From Stichopus chloronotus (Eukaryota > Echinodermata > Holothuroidea > Aspidochirotida > Stichopodidae), in the NCBI GenBank assembly GCA_021234535.1, contig CM037833.1, forward strand, positions 19,040,433 to 19,104,432: DNA of 64,000 nucleotides, given 5' to 3'. Under the pieces are notes generated by a model. That model did not search any database. It saw only the letters and a program-made list of their open reading frames with translations, and was not told where the DNA came from. Position 1 is the first letter of the stretch. Each line of letters begins with the position of its first letter. Below are positions 12,887 to 23,712 of this stretch, one piece after another. Made by a program: the position numbers and the translations under genes.

Positions 12887-13255
12887 CTGTATTTCTGTTA
12901 AACATTTTGTGTAACGGTTTGTTGGGTGGGACGTATTTGTCTGGTGACCTCCACGGGCCAGGAATTGGCTTGGTGACCCGTGGTGGAGGTGGTTGGAAAC
13001 GTTATTGATGTACACCTGATCATCATTTGGTTTACGGTTGGGGCGGTGTGAGGTTTTACTGAGGTCAAAAGTGACGTCCAGGTAGTCGCCAACCTTAAGA
13101 CTGCCCTCTGCCGATATTTTTAGTCCGATTGACCTGAAGACCTCGGTGAGTTTCTTACGTACAAGGTCTGCTAAGTCTGGCTCTACAGAGCCACGTGGGG
13201 TGGGTGGATAATACCTGAGAGCTTGTGCAGTATGAACAATCCAATGTTCTCGCAA
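12887..13255 (-). pseudogene. Reverse-transcriptase-type retroelement ORF fragment
   Basis: The minus-strand frame includes LKVGDYLDVTFDLS followed by RKPNDDQVYINNVSNH. The order LDV..., RKP(N/T)..., YIN/YL..., SNH is the segment just after the catalytic palm in Penelope-type and related invertebrate reverse transcriptases. The similarity fades after SNHLHHG, where Pro-rich sequence would be expected, and there is no upstream YxDD motif in frame. This is a short dead fragment, not a gene. It abuts the right end of the MITE at 12225-12882. The family assignment is from motif memory. Confidence 0.5.
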
Positions 13256-15889
13256 AGCAAAAACCAGTTATAGTTACATATGACATAGTTATATACACCC
13301 ATGGGTGTCTGTGTGTATGTGATATTAATAGTATACATCCAAACAGCAAAGTATTTTGAAAGAGGGCTCTACTTTTCAAAAGAAGCAATAGTATAATATT
13401 ATTTGGGATAGAGGAAGAGTTTGAGCGTACAGAATGTTTCATGTCCCTTCAGACCAGATTGTCAAAAAAAAAAAAAAAAAACTCAAGTAACGAACAAACA
13501 TTCAACACTCCCACTACACCTGATTATCAACACTTATAACGAAGAGGGGGTTACATCCAAAATTTAGAGTACAAATCTGCAGCTGTTGACAACGAAGACA
13601 GTGAAAGAAACAAAGGAAAAGCAAATTTTGTAGTTCAGTTACATCCTTTAGTAATTATTTAACCGTAAACATCGGTAAACAGTTTTCTATTGTTCCTTGA
13701 TCGCTTAACCCCCCCCCCCTCCCCACAAAAAAAAAACAAAAACATGGTTTACACATCCTCATTCGAACTACAATAACTTGAAACTAAGCTATAGCTGTGT
13801 GGACAGCATGAGAAGCTGATCAAGGCACACAAAACCAAAGTAACACCCACATAGAACAAAAGGAAAGAGACAGAGAGAGTGGACACTGAGATGGATACAT
13901 AGCATTATACTATTTCATATCCTGAAAGTCGTTTTAAAAAGAAAATTGATCAATGCTTTAAATAGCAAATACAAAGAGATTTTTTCACCTCTAGTATTTG
14001 AGGTTGTTATAAATTTGAGCCTGTATACAATAAGCGTGCTTCAACCTCTTTCTTTTTAAGTAGGTTCTAGTGTATGAAATAAAGTGGATAGAACTGTGAA
14101 CATCACCAATGTTTGTTGTATCTTTTCTGACTTAAGGTAGTGGATTGGGAAGAACTTTTCAATGGCGGATGCACACTGAGGGTATTCCACAACTGTATAA
14201 AGATGGAACTTGTTTCTCTTTCTGTACTGTAACAGCTTACGCCTATAGTATAAGATACATGCAGATTAGGAAGATAGTGGGGAAAAAAGGAGACAGGAAG
14301 TGAAGAAAAAATGAGATAAAATAGTCTAACTGTAAAGCTGGCGAAGGTTGCCCTCTTTGTTAAACTTTGAAAGTCATCACGTTAGGATGACAACCGATGG
14401 GGGTATGTGCCAGTATTTTAATTCAACAATGATTCAGATATAACTCTGACGCATATGTAGGGGGTTGCATCACTGTCTTTTTTTTTTTCTCTTTATCTGA
14501 TAAGCTCTGCCAATTTATTCAGGAATGGTTGAATCTTTTGGCTATCAGAAGAATACGTACTTGTCTTTTCTAAAGGACACTGAGATGTTCATCCACAGAA
14601 GATGGATGATATATGGTGCACAAACGTGATCACTGTTTTCGATTAGAGACTTCCAAGTTTAAGACTAAGCTAAGCCATGATTTCAAGGTCACCATAACAC
14701 TATTGTCTTTGTAAGACGTCGTTCAAAGATTTAAAAAAAAAATACACTTTTTGAAAACAAAAAGGCAGATGATTTTTTTTTGTGATGATTATGATCTCAT
14801 GATTTATATTTCAAGTCTGCACACTTTGGTTCACAATCGTACATTAGACCACATATGCTGGCCATCTTTCCCCGGGTAAGAAACTATTTTTCTTTTGACT
14901 GCCTGCTGCAAGGAAACACAAACGCAGCTGGTGCATAGATGGTTTCACGTATAGACTACTATTTTACATGAAAACAAACTGTCTCTCAGAGATTTGGAAA
15001 AGGTCGAAAGCCTATAGCAAGACGCATGAAATTCCTACCATTTCTTCCGGCCTGAGTGCCGACCACTGTGCCCTACCCATCCCCCCCCCCCTCCCCCAGT
15101 GGGACCGTATATGACGTACAGTCGATTATTCAGCAAAAGTAGTAACAGAAGTATTAACGATCGTTTGTTAACTTTTTTTCTCGTAAAATTAAAAAAAAAT
15201 TAGTGCGATACGCCCGGTTTTATTTAGGGCATATCTTCAGTTTCATTTTGCTTACATGCTGGTTGTGTAAATGTTTCACAAGGAAGTCACTCTCGTGTGA
15301 CTATGGCCCTTAAGAAACGCGACAAAACTGAATTGATAACGTAGTAATGTTTTTTTTTCGAAATGTCGAAAAAATAACAATAAATCATTTAGTTAAAGAA
15401 GACCGAGGAGTGACTACAACAATTCTTAAAATGTTATGGGGACAATCACAACTAAAAACAAAACTAGTAAAACAAAAGAGAAAATACGCGGTATACAAAT
15501 AACGTTAGCCAACTTCGAACTGACTTAAAAAGACACCTGGCAAGTCTATTCAGTGAAGCCTTATTCAGTCTATTCACCTCCCGTCTGATGTCTATTCATC
15601 TGAGTTAAGAGGTAGACTTGTATGAACTGATGGCGTATATACACCAAATGGATGCCATAACTGTAAGCTATTTTGGTGTGCAATGTCAGAGCAGGAGAGC
15701 TTTGACTGTGGTATACAACTTACATGAGACGTTACCCGTTTGGAAGTTGTTTACTACTTAAAAACTTGCAGCAGTTAACTTCTACGTGTGTTTCTATTCA
15801 AGAAGACTGCAGTTATGGCGACCGTCGTCGAATCAGCGATTAGAAAACGTTCCACGTTGAGGACCTTTAAATATATTGCAGTTAAATCA

Positions 15890-15900
15890 GATATAAGAAC
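15890..15900 (+). promoter_or_regulatory. TATA-like element of the unit A Kazal gene
   Basis: GATATAAGAAC lies 92-102 bp upstream of the ATG at 15992. The equivalent position in unit B reads AGATATATAAG. A start site about 30 bp downstream would leave a 5' UTR of roughly 65-75 nt. The start site is inferred. Confidence 0.45.
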
Positions 15901-15991
15901 TTCCTGACGACGGACAGTTTTCTTTATAACATCCAGACTTAAAGGGCTTCATCCTCGTCCAGTCTTGTCGACGTATATTTCAGTCAGGAAA

Positions 15992-18900
15992 ATGAAAGTT
16001 CTTCAACTTTTGCTGCTCGTAGGGCTCACCTGTTCATGTTTAGCTGCCGCGGTGAACGGTGAGTGATACGTCTGTTTGAACTCATCTTTAAATTTGTGAA
16101 ATATAGGTCTGTACGTTATGTGCACGCTTATGTGAACGTTACGTCTGTACGTTATGTGTCTGCAATACGTTCAATCTGTAGTGTAACTCACGTGTTTTAT
16201 GGGTCTGACGTTTATGGTTAAAAAGTATTACGTTTATGGTGGTTTCTAAAATTTGTATATTTTATGTTTATTACATGTTGGGTATTACATTGATGGTTGA
16301 TAAAACTGCATTTGTGGTGGGTATTAAAGTTTTAGTTTCAAATGATAACACTGAGGAGGCGTTATACCGTTTGTAGTCTTGTTAATGGGTTGTACAGATA
16401 CTCGTGGCGTCCATTCAATCCTCTGCAATACCGTAGTATAGAGTACTACATTCCTATCGGTGAACTACGTGTTGGGGAATGTTGGGGAATGTCGATCTTT
16501 AACGGACCCGTAATACCTGCACATCTTACGTCTCAAGTACTACTCAAGTCGTTGCTCCTTGGTCGGTATCGAATTGTAGTGTTTGGTGAAAGGAAGCACT
16601 GTATTTACAAATAACCTACGAAATGAATACAACATTGCGACGTGAGTGATCCTGAGTTGTTTTGACTAACTGAATATTCAATACTAGTGTACTTCCCATT
16701 GGCTTATTCAAAGAAGCACACCGTTGATTTGAATGAAAACTGTCAACCACTACATTATCATATTCTACACTTTTTGTCGTTATTTTAGAAGAATTTGAAA
16801 TCATATGCTAGAATTAACCAACTGAAACCTATTTATTTTCCCAGATTGTCTGAATGGTGACATTAAAAAGCCTTACCAAACTTTTGGAGAATCATAACTT
16901 GCTCACCCGCCGAACTTGCTCAGCCGCCGAAGTTAAAGTTCCTTAATATGAATAACAACATGTGTAGTTAAACCGAGTCACATGATCACGGTGTGCGATA
17001 CCGTAAAATGGGTGTCACAACGTCACCACACGTCATTCGTGATATTCGTTATCGGCAGATTGCTATAGTGTGTTATTTCATTCAGCTTTACCTACAAACC
17101 AACTGACTACCACGTAGCAGTGTTATTTTTTCGTTGTGTGTTTCAATATTAGAGTCTGAGCCACTGACAAGTACGTCATTTGTGTCCTTTGTTTAAACTG
17201 TCTTAAAATAGTTCCCTCGTCGAGAAAACGCATTGAACTTATACAGTTACCTTATCGGTGATTTAATTTAACACACTGCCTAAATCCCCGCAGTTTCCCC
17301 TTTTTTACACCCTGATTGCCTTGACAGTACTTACCAAAATAGTTTTACTCTAAAGAAACCTCAACATTTTAAGCCAAAATATGCCGACTGTGCACTGCTA
17401 ATGTTCTCTTATGAAAGGAAAAATCACCCCTACATTGCCGATTAACCTATAAGGTTAATAGGCACAAGGTACAAAATACATTTGAAGGGACAATTAAGTG
17501 TAGACAGACTTCGCACGAACGTATTCAAGTCTTTGGATTCACGGTTCATCAACACCACACTGTGCACAAATTGTATGTTTCCTCATGGAGGTATCCCCTG
17601 GGAGAGGCTAAAATGGAATGGGGTTTAGAATCACCGCTGGAGAAATTTTGGATAATTCAAAATGTTAAATGATTCACATGACAATGAATATTCAGTAGTT
17701 CGAAATATGGATGAATTGATCTTTCCCCACGTGATACTGGCTGAGAATTCAATACAGATTTAATCCATATTAATATCTTTCAGAGAGAGACATCTGTGAT
17801 CGGCCATGCTATCTTCTCTACGACCCAGTCTGTGGGTCTGATGGGGTGACTTACCCTAACAACTGCATGTTTCAAAATGCTAGATGCAGAGATCCCTCTT
17901 TAACGTCGAAACCCGGACGGTGTAGTATAACGGAAACAAGTGAGTTATAAACTTCATGTAAAATCCAAATCAACACTTCGGAATTTCTCTTGATTGATGA
18001 TATTTTCTCGATAAATGGCTCATATTAGTAGGGAATATTTGTGTCTGTGCTTGGTTTATAACATGACAAGATTGCACAAGTATCACGTGGCGCTGTTGTT
18101 ATCTTATACATTATACAAATGGTCTAAGTGAAGGAAGTTTAGGGTCACCGCCAGAATTTTTTTTTTAAATTGAGAATACCAAATAGTGAAATGCAAATGA
18201 ATATTCAGTGGATCAGAATATGGTAGATCGAATTATGGATAATAGAACTGAGGAAACTCTCAACCATGAGTTGTAATATTGTTGTCTATTTTTATCCCAC
18301 GTGACACCAGCTGAGAATTCAATGCGGGTTTAATGCATATTAATATCTTTCAGAGAGAGAGAGGTGTCAGCGCGAATGCTATTTTCTCTACGACCCAGTC
18401 TGTGGGTCTGATGGGGTGACCTACAGTAACAACTGCATGTTTCAAAATGCAAGATGCAGAGATCCCTCCCTAACATTGTATCCAGGACCGTGCGTTGTAA
18501 GGGAAACAAGTGAGTGTTATGCTTCATATAAAATCCAAGGCAACACTTCGGAATTTCTCTTGCTGATATTTTCTCGATAAATGACTCATTTTAGTAGTTA
18601 ACATTTGTGTCTGTGCTTGGTTTATAACATGACAAGATCGAACAAGTACCACGTGGTGCCGTTGTTGTTGTATTGACTATACAAATCGCAGTGGTCTAAG
18701 TGAAGGAGGTGTAGAGTCACCGCCAGAATTTTTTGATAATTGAGAATGCCAAATAGTGAAAATGGAAATGAATATTCAGTGGCTCGAAATATGGCAGATT
18801 GAATTATGAATAGCAGATCACAAATTGAGTAAACCCTCAACCATGAATTGTAATGTGTTTGTAATCGTGTGTCTATCTTTCAACCACGTAATACTGGCTG

Positions 18901-20686
18901 AGAATTCAATACATATTTAATTCATATTTACGTCTTTCAGAGAGATATAGCTGTGAGGTGCTTTGCTATCTTCTCTACGACCCAGTCTGTGGGTCTGATG
19001 GAGTGACTTACCCTAACCACTGCATGTTTCAAAATGCAAGATGCATAGATCCCTTTCTAACATCGAAATTCGGACCGTGCAGTGTATGGGAAACCCGTGA
19101 GTTATATACAATTCATATAAAATTCAAAGTAACACTTCGAATTTCTCTTGATTGATAATATTTTCTCGATAAATGACTCATTTTATTGGGGAACATTTGT
19201 GCCTGTGCTTGGTTTATAACATGACAAGATCGCACAAGTACTACTTGGCGTTGTTGTTAATGTATTGACTATATGTGGTTGAGGGGAAGGAGGCTTAGAG
19301 TCAACGCCAGAATTTTTTGATAATTGAGAATGCCAAATAGTGAAAATGACAATGAATATTCAGTAGTGCGAAATATGGATGAATTGATCTTTCTCCCACC
19401 TGAGACTGAATGAGAATTCAATACAGATTTAATCCACACTAATATCTTTCAGAGAGAGATATCTGTGATCGGCCTTGCTATCTTCTCTACGACCCAGTCT
19501 GTGGGTCTGATGGGGTGACTTACCCTAACAGCTGCATGTTTCGAAATGCAAGATGCAGTAATGACCTTCTAACATCAAAACCCGGACGGTGCAATGGAAG
19601 CAAAAGAAGTAAGTTATGTTTTGTTTAAAATCCAAAACATTACTTCGGAGTTTCTCTTGGTCGATAATATTTTCTCAGTAAATAATAATAATAATTCACA
19701 TTTATATAGCGCTTAAGACATATTGTTTCTAAGCGCTTTACAAGTACAAAATAAGACATAACTATAACGTAAATATTGTATAAGAGATAAGTTACAATTA
19801 CATAATGGCTCCTTTTAGTAGGGAATATTTGTATATCTGTCTCACGTTTATAGGAGCGTCATTCACACCAGGAGCAATTCAATTCACGTCCACGTTACTG
19901 AGCAAACCGGGAAAAATACACTTCACGTTTTGTTATTCTATAGATGCAGGCAAGTCTCAGGTCAGCGGGTAAAGGGAAAGGGGGTTCGAAATCACCGTCA
20001 GATTAGGTCGAAATATTGTGGCATTATCTTCGGCAAATGTGATTATGTCCTTCACTCACTCTGTGCCCCAAACTTGTGATGTCGCCAGTATTTTGTAATA
20101 AGGATCTAGCTTCATGTTGACAGTTTCTCGCAGATTATACATACTAAGCAAATGGAGGAAATTAGTCCATATCCAGGTCGTTACCTTTACGGAAATGTAG
20201 GTAGCAATTCTAACGTTTTACTTGTGAACACTATGAATATTGCGCATGAATTATCATGGTTTCTTTTTCTTGTATGGAGGGCTCAACAAACGTATACGTT
20301 TTGATCTGTACTTCGGTTGTATTCCAAGACGACGGTGCAACGGGAGAGTTTTCTCCTGGGGCGACTTGAATAAAGTTCATACAGTCGAATATGCATGCTC
20401 TCCAGCCTTTTCTCCTTATGTCTACACGATGCGGACTGCAGTCATTATTTTTTCCGTTCTGCGTCATCCAAGGAATCCCAACAATAACTTGATTTTCTCA
20501 CTTTGGTGAGCCCGTCGGCCTGACAGAGACGGTTAGTAGGGTGGTTCATGAGGTGACAAATTGATTCATTCATCATTCAGTTCATTCATTCGTTCATTTA
20601 TTCATCAGTTCAAACTTTGATGGATTGACTTGTCGTTTAATCTCTTTATTTTATTTTTCATTTCTTCCACAGGTTTCCTCTACTAA
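15992..20686 (+). CDS. Secreted four-domain Kazal serine-protease inhibitor (unit A)
   Basis: Exons are 15992-16058, 17784-17939, 18354-18509, 18941-19096, 19453-19608 and 20673-20686. All have AG/GT borders and all introns are phase 1, giving 705 nt and 234 residues. Exon 1 encodes a hydrophobic signal peptide (MKVLQLLLLVG, cleavage near residue 20). Each 156-nt exon is one Kazal domain (C27-C69, C79-C121, C131-C173, C183-C225) with spacing C-x3-C-x7-C-x10-C-x6-C-x11-C and core CGSDGVTY. Aligned with avian ovomucoid domain 3, the P1 residue is Leu in domains 1, 3 and 4 and Phe in domain 2, so chymotrypsin-, elastase- or subtilisin-like targets are expected. Linkers at exon joins carry KR. 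The last exon adds only SFLY and the stop. The protein should act outside the cell. The domain call is firm; exact targets are not known. Confidence 0.88.
16530..16890. mobile_element. Family 3 MITE fragment in Kazal gene intron 1 (unit A)
   Basis: This stretch matches the inner and right part of the element at 12225-12882, including AAAGAAGCACACCGTTGATT and CCCAGATTGTCTG. The right terminal repeat is missing and the left end is not recognisable. Unit B has unrelated sequence at the matching place in intron 1, so the fragment arrived in A after, or was lost from B since, the duplication. Confidence 0.6.
19682..19803. mobile_element. Short dispersed repeat in intron 5 of the unit A Kazal gene
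   Basis: An AATAATAAT tail leads into TTTATATAGCGCTTAAGAC and CTAAGCGCTTTACAAG. Unit B reads straight through the matching site (CAGTAAAT at 31281-31288, then GGCTCC), so the roughly 120 bp are an insertion in A. The ATA-type tail and the inverted GCGCTT words suggest the end of a SINE or LINE, or a small foldback element. I cannot name the family. Confidence 0.65.
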
Positions 20687-21278
20687 ATCAGAAGCGGTAA
20701 ACGGACCTATGTATCATCCAGAGGGTATCGACAGCAGAAAGATACAAATAAACACTACTTGGTAGAATTATCACTTATAGCAATGATCATGTTTTTTTTA
20801 AGGGGGGGGGGCATAATATGACTCCGTCTGCACATGTTCCTTCCCCCCCCCCTCTCCATTAAATGCAAAGCCACTGACGTTCTGTCACTGACAAGCTGAA
20901 ATTACAGTACATCATATTTAGTTATTATATTATTCTAATAAATGAGGCCTATGTTTAGTTATCTGTTTTGCTTAGATGATAACCAGTGTCTGGTATCCGA
21001 TTCAAAATTAAAAAAAAAAAAGAAAGAAAACCTCTTCCTCAGTTGGCTCTGTAAATTTGCTAGAATTTCTCTTTTTTTTCATGAGAAATGTCAACAAAAC
21101 TGTAGGTGTATCAAGTTAAGAAAGTTGAGAAATAATATCTTTTCGCTTTTGGTAGACCTGCCCCTTCTTCCATATTGCATCATTCTCAATGTAACTAATA
21201 GACCTATACGGTGTAGTTGGTTCATTCCATTAAGCTTAGTTAATCCTAAGTGAAGTTATTCTATGTGGAGGTGTCTAA

Positions 21279-21284
21279 AATAAA
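21279..21284 (+). terminator. Poly(A) signal of the unit A Kazal gene
   Basis: AATAAA lies 593 bp after the stop codon. The same context (CTAAAATAAAACAC) is conserved in unit B at 32705-32710, 533 bp after that stop. Conservation of the hexamer at equivalent positions supports both. Confidence 0.6.
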
Positions 21285-21474
21285 ACACACTATACCGATT
21301 ACAGAATTGTTTTTGTGTGATTTTAATCTTTACTTTGAGCTAAGCTTTTGAGGTTTTTCATCCTTTGGAACAGGCGAGGGGGAAATTACTCAGATATAAT
21401 GGAGTGCATTGTGTGAACGTCTAAGGGAGAACAAAAAATGTGAATTTATTGCGACATCGTGCATGCCGTGTTCC

Positions 21475-22100
21475 TGAATAAAAAATGTTCAACTTCCTAG
21501 TTGGTAATGTGGGTGTACCCTTAAAAACGAGGGACATTTCATTGACGAGTTTAATACCTATTTGACAAAACGGTCAAGCATCTGCAAATTGTTGAGTTGA
21601 CAACCTGGTGACGTACACGTGACAAAGTTGAAAAGAATGTTTTATCTCGTCAATGTATCAATTTTTCTGCAAACTGACATTTTTCCCAGTTTCTATTACC
21701 TTCTCAGAATGACAAAGCGTATCTCAAAAAGTGGGGGTATTTCTAAGGTCCACGTGAACCATTGTACCATATGGACACCATTACTATTCCATATGGGTCA
21801 TAGGGTTATCCGTTACTATATGGCTGGATAATGTGGGCCCCTTACAGATCTTGGCTGCAAATCACAAGGGCCCCAATATGGATTCACCTATACGGGGCCC
21901 ATGTGTTACCTGGGCTCAATGTCACCTGGGACATGATGAATTTCATTGTCACCCCAAAAGTGACTGATAATGATAATACATGTGAACAAGAAAGCAAAAG
22001 ATTGTTTGAGGAAGTTACCGTAATCGGATGATGCACGTCACAATTAAGTGAAAAATGTTCAATGACGACGACCCAGACGAAAAAAAAAACAACAAAATAC
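21475..22100. other. Unit A spacer with an A-specific stretch
   Basis: Homology with unit B is interrupted from about 21475 to 21840 (B continues at about 32895) and resumes at the CAGATCTTGG / TAGATCTTGG word. The A-only stretch contains CCATATGG-like words repeated near 21765-21800. No coding sequence was seen. Confidence 0.45.
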
Positions 22101-22120
22101 TTAAAACAAAATGTCAGTAA

Positions 22121-22274
22121 AGACCGCGCGAGAACTGATCTGCCCCGACGGAAGAATCACCACCTCCGGATCTGATCCTGAGTGCGAGAGCTTTCACACT
22201 GCAAAGTTGATCTCGAGGGGTAGATCAGATCCGGATCTGAACCCCCAGCTTGAGATCAAGTGTGAAAGCGGTCT
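22121..22274. mobile_element. 154-bp Harbinger-derived MITE
   Basis: The element runs from AGACCGCGCGAGAACTG to GTGAAAGCGGTCT and is flanked by TAA on both sides (22118-22120 and 22275-22277). Nearly its whole length matches the right-hand 150 bp of the Harbinger element at 22501-23712, including CTGATCTGCCCCGACGG and GATCTCGAGGGG. It therefore looks like an internally deleted relative moved by the same transposase type. It is absent from unit B, where the site reads AAAGACCTAATCG. Confidence 0.75.
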
Positions 22275-22500
22275 TAATCGACAAGTCAAGCGATTATTTT
22301 TGAAAGCGGTCTCAAGTTATGTCGTCTTTCCCTAAATGTGGCATACGCTCTTGTAATTGCAAACAAAGGCATACCATTCAGATCATCCGGAGGTTATAAC
22401 ATACTGGTACGTCAAACCGGTACATACGAATCCAATCAATTTTAAAGGGCCAGTCAGTGTTTGTGGAGTACAATTTACCCTTTTTTCCCCACCAAACTGA

Positions 22501-23712
22501 GACCGCTTTCACACTTGAGGGATGATCTCGAGGGGGCGATCAGATCCGGATCAGATCCTGCCCTCGAGATCACAGGTTTTGCTTTCACACTTGATACCCC
22601 GCGGTGAATCAAGCCCCAATCAAGCGATCTACGTACAGGGAGTGACGCAATGAACCCGCCTTACCCTCGTAGCTGTCTGAAAGTGTACACAATGTCCTGT
22701 ACTAGGTTGGCCTACATCATGCAAATAGCAACTCCCTGATGCAATAGTGTTAAGAAGGCAGCAACGTTCTGTTTGGGTAAGACCACGTACCTCATCAGTG
22801 TGGGATAAGATGTGGTTCACATTGACAAATGATCAGTGGAAAGAACATTTTCGGATGAGTAAGGACACCTTTCAATTTATTTGTGAACGCTTAAGACCAA
22901 ATTTAGAGAAAAGAAATACCAGATTTCGGCAATCTGTCACCACAGAAAAGAAGTTAGCTGTTGCGCTTTGGAGATTGGCTACCAATGTAGAATTCAGAAC
23001 AATTAGCACTGACTTTTTGGCATCGGGATGTCCAAGGCATGTAGTTTCACTCATGAAGTTGTCCAAGCTATACAAGAAACATTTGAAGAAGAGTTCTTAA
23101 AATGGCCTGAAGGTGAACAACTGAATGATATATTAAGAGGATTTGAGCTGAAATGGGGCCTACTGTGGGTCTATATAATATGTTAAAAAAGTGTTTATTC
23201 CGGTTATACAAAGTCCACTTTCGTTTCAGGCGAAATACAAGACGAAGACTGGAAATATCGAAACCTTTAAAGCAGATAAAAAAGAAGCAAAAGGATAGCT
23301 GTTTTCGAAAACACAGTCGGGAAAACTCGAGTGAAAAGTATTTTTTGGAGTTGGAGAAAAAACAGTCGCTCAACGTCGAAGCCGATCACTAAAATCAAAC
23401 GATGTATAGCAATAGTATATATGCTCTGTGTGCACTGCATGCTGCAGGCGTGTACCGCAGCTGCTCACTTTTGTGTATGTTGAAACGAGAAGTTACGTCA
23501 TAGGTCATGTTGATCTCGTGTCACCTTGATTCTCCGAGCTTTCACACACGGTTTTTCGATCCCCCTCGCGAGATCTGATCTGCCCCGACGGGAGGATCAC
23601 CATCTCCGGATCTGATCCTGAGTGCGAGAGCTTCCACACTACAAAGTTGATCTCGAGGGGTGGATCAGATCCGGATCTGAATCCCTGCTTGAGATCAAGT
23701 GTGAAAGCAGTC
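22501..23712 (+). mobile_element. PIF/Harbinger DNA transposon, degenerate, with intact ends
   Basis: The 1212-bp element is bounded by TGA direct repeats (22498-22500 and 23713-23715). Terminal inverted repeats are GACCGCTTTCACACTTGA on the left and TCAAGTGTGAAAGCAGTC on the right, followed by imperfect subterminal GATCTCGAGG and GATCAGATCCGG repeats. Unit B has the exact empty site (AAACTGAGGTTTTCACAAT, TGA at 33382-33384). The body encodes the start of a Harbinger transposase (22747-23186, broken). The three-base target duplication fits PIF/Harbinger. The element has decayed and could only move with transposase supplied elsewhere. Confidence 0.85.
22747..23186 (+). pseudogene. Truncated, frameshifted PIF/Harbinger (HARBI1-like) transposase
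   Basis: The first frame encodes RRQQRSVWVRPR, then FRMSKDTFQFICERLRP and LAVALWRLATNVEFRTIS. This is the usual N-terminal part of Harbinger nucleases, ahead of the DDE catalytic domain. Near 23015 the frame shifts. The continuation FGIGMSKACSFTHEVVQAI and FLKWPEGEQLNDI restores the family pattern up to LKWGL at about 23161. The stretch that should follow, with the first catalytic Asp, is missing, and the DDE triad is absent. A K-rich frame at 23153-23392 may be a remnant of further element coding sequence. Not functional. Confidence 0.75.

Noticed and set aside
18330..18527. Minus-strand open frame over Kazal exon 18354-18509 (and similar at 29155-29511, 31034-31240)
   Set aside because: These are antisense shadows of the Kazal exons; they recur only because the exons are repeated.
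17784..19608. Regularly spaced near-identical repeats as a possible CRISPR-like array
   Set aside because: The repeats are 156-nt coding exons with splice sites and Kazal cysteines in an animal genome.
23153..23392. Lys/Arg-rich frame inside the Harbinger element as a separate gene
   Set aside because: Lies within a decayed transposon; at most a remnant of the element's own coding sequence.
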